Assembly: GCA_900757465.1 (NCBI GenBank)
Contig: CAAENY010000109.1
Coordinates: 1-19,464 of the forward strand
Origin: an uncultured Collinsella sp.
Lineage (GTDB): Bacteria > Actinomycetota > Coriobacteriia > Coriobacteriales > Coriobacteriaceae
DNA length: 19,464 nt
Reading direction: 5' to 3'
In this document: positions 14,738 to 19,464 of the stretch, piece after piece
Layout of the letters: each line of letters starts with the position of its first letter
Position numbering within the stretch: the stretch's first letter is position 1
Notes under the pieces: model-generated
What the model was told of the DNA's origin: nothing
Database searches by the model: none
What the model saw: only the letters and a program-made list of their open reading frames with translations
Translations under genes and position numbers: made by a program

Positions 14738-15060
14738 GCGACCATCTCCGTTCCTGCGTTTAAAACCGGGACAAGTATACCCGTCAACATATAGCGTCTC
14801 AGTCGCATTTTTATCGAACATCGCATCGTCGCGCTACCGCTTGTCGAATAATAGCCGCCCACAGCATGTGCACCCATATATAATTCTGCACTGTTGTTTA
14901 TACTACTCAGCAGTTATCAACAGCGAACATTAGCCGGTAAATTAACCCAACAACGCAGCGAGGCGGGGGCCTGGATACACGCAAAGCGCCGAACAACAAC
15001 GCGTGTGCACAACGAGCTCGCCCGACGCAATTCGCCCGACCTCAGAAAGCCGCTTTCGAC
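14738..15060. promoter_or_regulatory. 323-base divergent intergenic region ahead of the GGDEF-EAL gene
   Basis: This gap holds the promoters of the patatin gene (minus) and the GGDEF-EAL gene (plus). A perfect TATAAT at 14879-14884 could be the plus-strand -10, but no good -35 sits at the right distance. That would leave a leader of about 170 bases. The leader contains an inverted repeat ACACGC/GCGTGT (around 14976-15004) and the string ACGCAAAGC, reminiscent of part of the GEMM c-di-GMP riboswitch, though the rest of that core is absent. I see no other gene here. Confidence 0.4.
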
Positions 15061-17778
15061 ATGGATACTGTCAGCAATTACACCGAAACGCTCGAAAAGA
15101 CCGTTCGCGACCTTCTCGAGCGCCAGGATGATCTGATTAGGACTGCCTTTACCGACCAGCTTACCGGGCTTGGCAACCGCGGCGGCTTTGCCCGTTCCCT
15201 CGAGGAGCTCTGGGAGCAGGACACCCCCGTTACCATGGCGTACATCGATATCGACAATCTCAAGCACTGCAACGACGTCTTTGGCCATGACGAGGGCAAC
15301 CGCTATATTTTGCAGGTAAGCCTCTATCTCAAGCTGTATATGAAAGTGGACGAAGCGGCGTTTCGCATAGGCGGCGACGAGTTTGCCATCCTATCTACGA
15401 TTGCGACCGAGGACGACCTCGCCGAACGTCTGGAACACTGCCGAACGGTCCTGCTCAAAAACAACGATTCCGAGATGCCCCGCTCGTTTAGCTATGGAGT
15501 GTCGTATGCCGACCCCGCCCTGGGCGAAGCCCCCAATCGCATGACGCTCGATGCCGACCATCGCATGTACGACTACAAGCTACGTCATGCCATGCACCTT
15601 GATCGACGCAATATCACGCAAGTCCACGCCGACGACTTCGAAATAAGCGATCGCATTTTCGACGCCTTTTCGATGCTCAACGAGGGCCGCTATTTCTTTA
15701 TCGAGAACTTGGACAAACATCGCACCCTTTGGTCACAAGGCGCCTTGCGCGATCTTGGCCTTCCCTCGGAGCACATAGACAACTGTCGCGATTACTGGAA
15801 AACGCGCGTGCATCCCGATGACCTTGAGGCCTACATCAACGACATCGACCAGGTCTATAACGGCACCAAGCACCGTCGCGTCATGCAGTATCGTGTGCGC
15901 AATGCCGTCGGCGACTACGTCCTCTGCCGTGCTCGCGGGTTTCGCATCGACGGCGACGAAAATGTCCCCTCGCTCTATGTCGGCGAGCTCGTCAACCACT
16001 CACTTGCCGAAACCGTCGACGCCGCGACAGGCCTCGGAACCCAGCGCATGTTGGTCAATGCCATCGACGCCTGTCGTTGCGACCGTTGCGAGACGGGCCT
16101 TATAGCGGTGCGCGTTCGTGGCACGACAAAGCTCAACGAGCTCTACGGAGCCGAGGCTGTCGACAACATGCTCGCCGAATACGCAGGCCGCATGCTGTCG
16201 ATCACCCGCGGCAGGAGCAGGGTCTACCGTTCACGTAGTGTCCAGTTCGTCGTGCTCAGCAATGACCTGGACCACGAGGCATTCGAGCAACTGACCCGCC
16301 ACCTTAAAGAGGCCGTTTTCGCTCCTGTGCAAATCGCAGGCGACACCATTGCTCCCGTCTGTCTTGTCGTCCCGACCTTTTACGAACGCCTGGACTCCCA
16401 AGCATCGACTGTTTTGGGCGAACTCGATCGTCGCCTTCGCACGGCCGGCGGACTTGTTCCCAACGACAGTCTGCCCATACCCGAGATGGAACGCAAAGGC
16501 GCCGTCGCCGAGCACCTCGACATGCTCACAGGCCTCTACCGCCCCAGCGAGTTTATGCGCCGTGCCAATGCCTTCATCAAGGCAAGGCGCGACGGCGCTT
16601 GGTGTATCGCCACCGTCGACATGGGCCACATGCGCCTATTTAACGAATGGTATGGACAGGCCGAAGGCGACCGTATGCTTGCCGATGTGGGCACGGTGCT
16701 CAAGGATATCGAGAACGCCAACATGGGTGTCGCGGGATACTGGGGACAAGACGACTTTTGTCTGCTCATACCCTTTGAGCACGATTTCGTTCACCGTGTC
16801 TATGCGCGCGTGCGCGAGGCTGTAGCCAAGCACAACGACGGCGTAGGTTTTTGGCCGTCCATGGGCGTTTACCCCATCGACTCCAATGAGGAGATCACCA
16901 TCGATGCGCAGGCGAAGGCCATGTTTACCAATCGACGCGCAAAAAACGACTTTAAGGAGCGCATTGCCATTTTCTGCCCCGCGGAGTACGAGCGCGAAGT
17001 CGCGTTCCACCGCACGCTGACCGAATTCCAGTACGCACTCTCAGATGGTCGTATTACCTACCACTTGCAGCCCCAGGTCGATATGGAAACCGGTGAGATT
17101 ATTGGCGCCGAAGCACTCACCCGCTGGATTGACAAGGACGGCTCTCTCATTTCGCCCGCAACGTTTATCCCCGCACTCGAGGAAAGCGGCTTTGTGGTGA
17201 CGCTCGACAAGTACATTTGGCAGGGTGTCGCCTCGTGGCTGCGCAAGCGCATCGATCGAGGACTTCGTGTGGTTCCGGTTTCGCTTAATGTGTCGCGCGT
17301 GGATATCCTTGCCTGCGACGTTGCCGAACATATGGGGGCGCTTGCCGCCCAATACAACCTACCGCCCGAGCTCATGCGTATCGAGATCACCGAGACGGCT
17401 TATACGGGAGAGTCCGAGGCCGTGGACAAACTGACGGCCGACCTGCACACCCGCGGCTTCTCGACCTATATGGACGATTTTGGCACCGGTCAGTCCACGC
17501 TCGCGATGCTCAAGAACGTCAACGTCGACGTCATCAAGCTCGACCGCGCCTTTGTACCCACCGACCGCGATCAAGGCCGCAGCACGCAAATCATTTCATT
17601 GATGCTCGAAATGGCGCAGTCGCTCCATCTGCCCGTCGAGGTCGAAGGCGTCGAGACAAATGAGCAGGCGAACATGCTACGACAAATGGGCGCCCGCTAC
17701 GCTCAGGGCTTCCTCTACTACCGCCCCATGCCGGCGAAGGATTTTGAGGCATTGCTCGATGGTGGCAATAACAACTGA
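15061..17778 (+). CDS. Bifunctional c-di-GMP protein: GGDEF-PAS-GGDEF*-GGDEF*-EAL
   Basis: A 905-residue protein without membrane helices or signal peptide, so probably cytosolic. A short coiled N-terminus leads to an intact GGDEF domain (about 28-175; GGDEF at 104-108), predicted to make c-di-GMP. Its inhibitory-site position reads KVDE rather than RxxD. A PAS-like domain follows (about 190-315; YFFIENLD...WKTRVHPDDLEAY). Two degenerate GGDEF domains come next: RSVQF at 392-396 and GQDDF at 562-566 replace the active motif. The C-terminal EAL domain (about 655-905) keeps every catalytic residue I can place: Glu684 (EAL), Asn743, Glu775, Asp805-Asp806 (DDFGTG), Lys826, Glu862 and Gln882, so phosphodiesterase activity is likely. 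The start ATG has no good ribosome binding site and no in-frame alternative upstream. The next gene is a shorter paralogue. Confidence 0.93.
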   Translation: MDTVSNYTETLEKTVRDLLERQDDLIRTAFTDQLTGLGNRGGFARSLEELWEQDTPVTMAYIDIDNLKHCNDVFGHDEGNRYILQVSLYLKLYMKVDEAAFRIGGDEFAILSTIATEDDLAERLEHCRTVLLKNNDSEMPRSFSYGVSYADPALGEAPNRMTLDADHRMYDYKLRHAMHLDRRNITQVHADDFEISDRIFDAFSMLNEGRYFFIENLDKHRTLWSQGALRDLGLPSEHIDNCRDYWKTRVHPDDLEAYINDIDQVYNGTKHRRVMQYRVRNAVGDYVLCRARGFRIDGDENVPSLYVGELVNHSLAETVDAATGLGTQRMLVNAIDACRCDRCETGLIAVRVRGTTKLNELYGAEAVDNMLAEYAGRMLSITRGRSRVYRSRSVQFVVLSNDLDHEAFEQLTRHLKEAVFAPVQIAGDTIAPVCLVVPTFYERLDSQASTVLGELDRRLRTAGGLVPNDSLPIPEMERKGAVAEHLDMLTGLYRPSEFMRRANAFIKARRDGAWCIATVDMGHMRLFNEWYGQAEGDRMLADVGTVLKDIENANMGVAGYWGQDDFCLLIPFEHDFVHRVYARVREAVAKHNDGVGFWPSMGVYPIDSNEEITIDAQAKAMFTNRRAKNDFKERIAIFCPAEYEREVAFHRTLTEFQYALSDGRITYHLQPQVDMETGEIIGAEALTRWIDKDGSLISPATFIPALEESGFVVTLDKYIWQGVASWLRKRIDRGLRVVPVSLNVSRVDILACDVAEHMGALAAQYNLPPELMRIEITETAYTGESEAVDKLTADLHTRGFSTYMDDFGTGQSTLAMLKNVNVDVIKLDRAFVPTDRDQGRSTQIISLMLEMAQSLHLPVEVEGVETNEQANMLRQMGARYAQGFLYYRPMPAKDFEALLDGGNNN

Positions 17779-17836
17779 TGCGCTCGCGCGCAAAACGCCA
17801 CCGCCGAAGGAAGCATTTGTCCCCATTGGCTAACTT

Positions 17837-17867
17837 ATATCCCCAATTCAAACCGAATTGGGGATAT
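17837..17867. promoter_or_regulatory. Perfect 31-base inverted repeat between the two c-di-GMP genes
   Basis: ATATCCCCAATTC (17837-17849) and GAATTGGGGATAT (17855-17867) are exact reverse complements around a five-base AAACC centre. It sits 38 bases before the downstream start codon. As RNA it would be a 13-bp hairpin, but no T tract follows on either strand, so it does not look like a normal intrinsic terminator. An operator, or a hairpin in the leader of the second gene, fits better. Its ATCCCCA/TGGGGAT arms match those of the palindrome upstream of kup. Confidence 0.7.
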
Positions 17868-17905
17868 GATACGGAGCATCCTGTCACCCAAGGAGGTTAT
17901 CCATC

Positions 17906-19435
17906 ATGAACGAGTCGTATCGCCTGGGCGAGCAATCAATCATTGCCCATCTTCAGCGACTCGCGAATGGCATCTCGACCGCCGAACTCGATGTTGCCGC
18001 GCTGCCTGCTGAGCTACGCGCCGTTGGTGAGCAACTGCAAAAGACGCATGCCATCCTGCAACAAGAGCGCCAGCTGCTTGAGCGCAACGCCTATATCGAC
18101 CCGCTCACCAACTTGGGCAACCGCAGCGGACTCGACCGTCACGTCGAGCAACTCTGGCGCAAAGGCGACCCCTTCACCTGCGCCTATATTGACATCGACC
18201 ATCTCAAGCATTGCAATGATAGGTTTGGCCACGCCGAAGGCAATCGCTATATTCTGAGCATCTGCCGCACGCTCTCCGAAACCATGGAGCACGATGAGAT
18301 GCTGTTCCGTATCGGTGGAGACGAGTTTGTGCTTATCTCGCTCTCCGCAAACGAGACTGAACTCGAGCAGCGCTTGGAGCAGGTACGTGCCGGGCTGATC
18401 GAGGCGAGCTCAGATGGCAAGGCGCCCATGATCGCCAGCTTTAGCTTTGGCTGCTCGCGCGTCGATCCACTTGCCGGCGACACGCGTCGCCAGATGACGA
18501 TGGATGCCGATCGCAAGATGTATCGCTATAAGCTTATGCATCGTGTACAGCAACCGGAAAACAATGACGCGCCGCAACGCCCAATCGTCGATCAACTTCC
18601 GTGCAACGACCGGGTGTTCCAGGCGATCTCCATGAGCTCCGAGACGCGCTATCCGTTCATCCTTAACCTCGATACGGGAGAATCGCAATGGTCGGTTAAC
18701 GCCGTGCGCGATTTTGACCTGCCTTCCCAGCACCCTTTTAACTCACTCGACATGTGGCTCGCCCGCGTTCATCCCGAGGACCGCGACAACGTACGCGCCG
18801 AGCTCGACATGGTGATAAACGGCACGTGGCACTTCCACTACATGCAGTATCGCGTAATGGATGCCACCGGAAAATACGCGCTTTGCGACTGCACGGGCTA
18901 CCGCTTGGACGGCACCGATACCGAGCCCAGCATGTATGTGGGCATTATCGTCAACCGAAGCCTAGCGGATACGACCGACTCGGTAACGGGCCTGGGCGAT
19001 ATTCACGCCCTGGTCAACGCCATTGGCGAAATGCGCCGCGTGCCGCACGAGGCAGGCTTTATTGCCATTAAGGTCGACGATATCGCCGAGGTCAATGCCC
19101 GCTTTGGATTCGATGCAGGCGACCGCGTGCTCGCCGAAAGCGCCGCCTGCCTCATGGATTGTTCGCGCGGCAAGGGCCGCCTGTTCCGCTCGACGGGGCC
19201 GATGTTCGTGGCGCTTTTCGACGACTTTGATCCCGAAGAGACCGACGCGATCGCAGACGAAATCGAGCGGTTCCTGGGTTCCCCCGTGCTCATCGGCCCG
19301 CTTGAATATCAGCCGCCCATTCGCGTGGCCACGCTTCATCTGGACGCTGTCGATCGACAGCCCGTTTCCATTTTGAACGAGCTCAAAGCGCTGCTTGAAG
19401 AGGCGCCGCAAGTACCAGGCACCAAGCTGGACTAA
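17906..19435 (+). CDS. Diguanylate cyclase, GGDEF-PAS-GGDEF* paralogue
   Basis: A 509-residue cytosolic protein with no membrane helix. An N-terminal helical, probably coiled-coil segment (about 1-60; QLQKTHAILQQERQLLERN) leads to an intact GGDEF domain (about 61-215; FRIGGDEF with GGDEF at 137-141), then a PAS-like domain (about 225-350; YPFILNLD...WLARVHPEDRDN) and a degenerate GGDEF domain (about 352-500; the motif position reads TGPMF at 430-434). It aligns by eye with the first half of the upstream 905-residue protein, including shared strings such as YIDID, LKHCND and EGNRYIL, but lacks the third GGDEF and the EAL domain. It should therefore only synthesise c-di-GMP. AAGGAGG nine bases upstream is among the strongest ribosome binding sites in the window, unlike that of its partner. 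The gene is 127 bases downstream of it, with an inverted repeat between. Confidence 0.93.
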   Translation: MNESYRLGEQSIIAHLQRLANGISTAELDVAALPAELRAVGEQLQKTHAILQQERQLLERNAYIDPLTNLGNRSGLDRHVEQLWRKGDPFTCAYIDIDHLKHCNDRFGHAEGNRYILSICRTLSETMEHDEMLFRIGGDEFVLISLSANETELEQRLEQVRAGLIEASSDGKAPMIASFSFGCSRVDPLAGDTRRQMTMDADRKMYRYKLMHRVQQPENNDAPQRPIVDQLPCNDRVFQAISMSSETRYPFILNLDTGESQWSVNAVRDFDLPSQHPFNSLDMWLARVHPEDRDNVRAELDMVINGTWHFHYMQYRVMDATGKYALCDCTGYRLDGTDTEPSMYVGIIVNRSLADTTDSVTGLGDIHALVNAIGEMRRVPHEAGFIAIKVDDIAEVNARFGFDAGDRVLAESAACLMDCSRGKGRLFRSTGPMFVALFDDFDPEETDAIADEIERFLGSPVLIGPLEYQPPIRVATLHLDAVDRQPVSILNELKALLEEAPQVPGTKLD

Positions 19436-19464
19436 CGTCGTGGGGAGGGATGTGAAACACAAGC

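Noticed and set aside
13859..14794. A 311-codon open frame on the plus strand over the patatin-like gene
   Set aside because: The minus strand carries intact patatin motifs, a ribosome binding site and the family N-terminus; the plus frame resembles nothing.
14935..15060. Possible GEMM-type c-di-GMP riboswitch in the leader of the GGDEF-EAL gene (ACGCAAAGC string)
   Set aside because: Only this short string matches; the paired GGG/CCC arms and the second conserved helix of the GEMM fold could not be placed. A covariance-model search would settle it.
19442..19464. Start of a further gene at the right edge (GGGGAGG followed by ATG/GTG near 19450-19454)
   Set aside because: The spacing from GGAGG to either start is only one to three bases and just four codons remain, too little to call a gene.

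Overview
The window reads as a chromosomal segment of a high-GC gut actinobacterium of the class Coriobacteriia, most likely Collinsella. I infer this from the gene content (bile salt hydrolase, thiamine salvage cluster, PAS/GGDEF proteins), the GC-rich third positions and the GGAGG-type ribosome binding sites. No rRNA, tRNA or phylogenetic marker is present, so the genus is an informed guess. Protein genes fill almost the whole window. I found no tRNA, rRNA, CRISPR array or prophage.

Layout. Bases 10-99 are a 44-bp unit repeated twice, possibly the end of an insertion sequence lying outside the window. A LysR regulator (minus) and a ten-helix EamA/DMT transporter (plus) form a divergent pair at 110-1997. 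Next come a Kup potassium transporter (plus), and on the minus strand a bile salt hydrolase and a small peptide-deformylase-like protein whose catalytic Glu is replaced by Met. An AzgA-type purine permease and an alpha/beta-fold esterase follow on the plus strand. A MetE-like cobalamin-independent methyltransferase (minus) sits behind a LysR-type operator. Upstream of it on the same strand are a second LysR regulator and a Cof-type HAD phosphatase, which look co-transcribed.

From 11734 a TPP riboswitch with its own intrinsic terminator controls thiM, a thiamine-binding MTH1187/YkoF-type protein, and thiE. This is a compact thiazole-salvage and thiamine-phosphate-synthesis operon. A patatin-like phospholipase (minus) follows. 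The window ends with two paralogous cytosolic cyclic-di-GMP proteins in tandem: a 905-residue GGDEF-PAS-GGDEF*-GGDEF*-EAL protein and a 509-residue GGDEF-PAS-GGDEF* protein (asterisk = degenerate motif).

Most transcription units are bounded by clear hairpin terminators. Several starts differ from the longest open frame; I chose them by ribosome binding site and by the family's usual N-terminus. The most interesting points are the paired c-di-GMP paralogues with a perfect 31-base inverted repeat between them, a related ATCCCCA palindrome ahead of kup, the deformylase homologue with an altered active site, the LysR operator region of the MetE-like gene, a candidate 17-residue peptide gene, and an inverted repeat placed between divergent promoters. 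I see no multi-gene defence, secretion or RiPP system.
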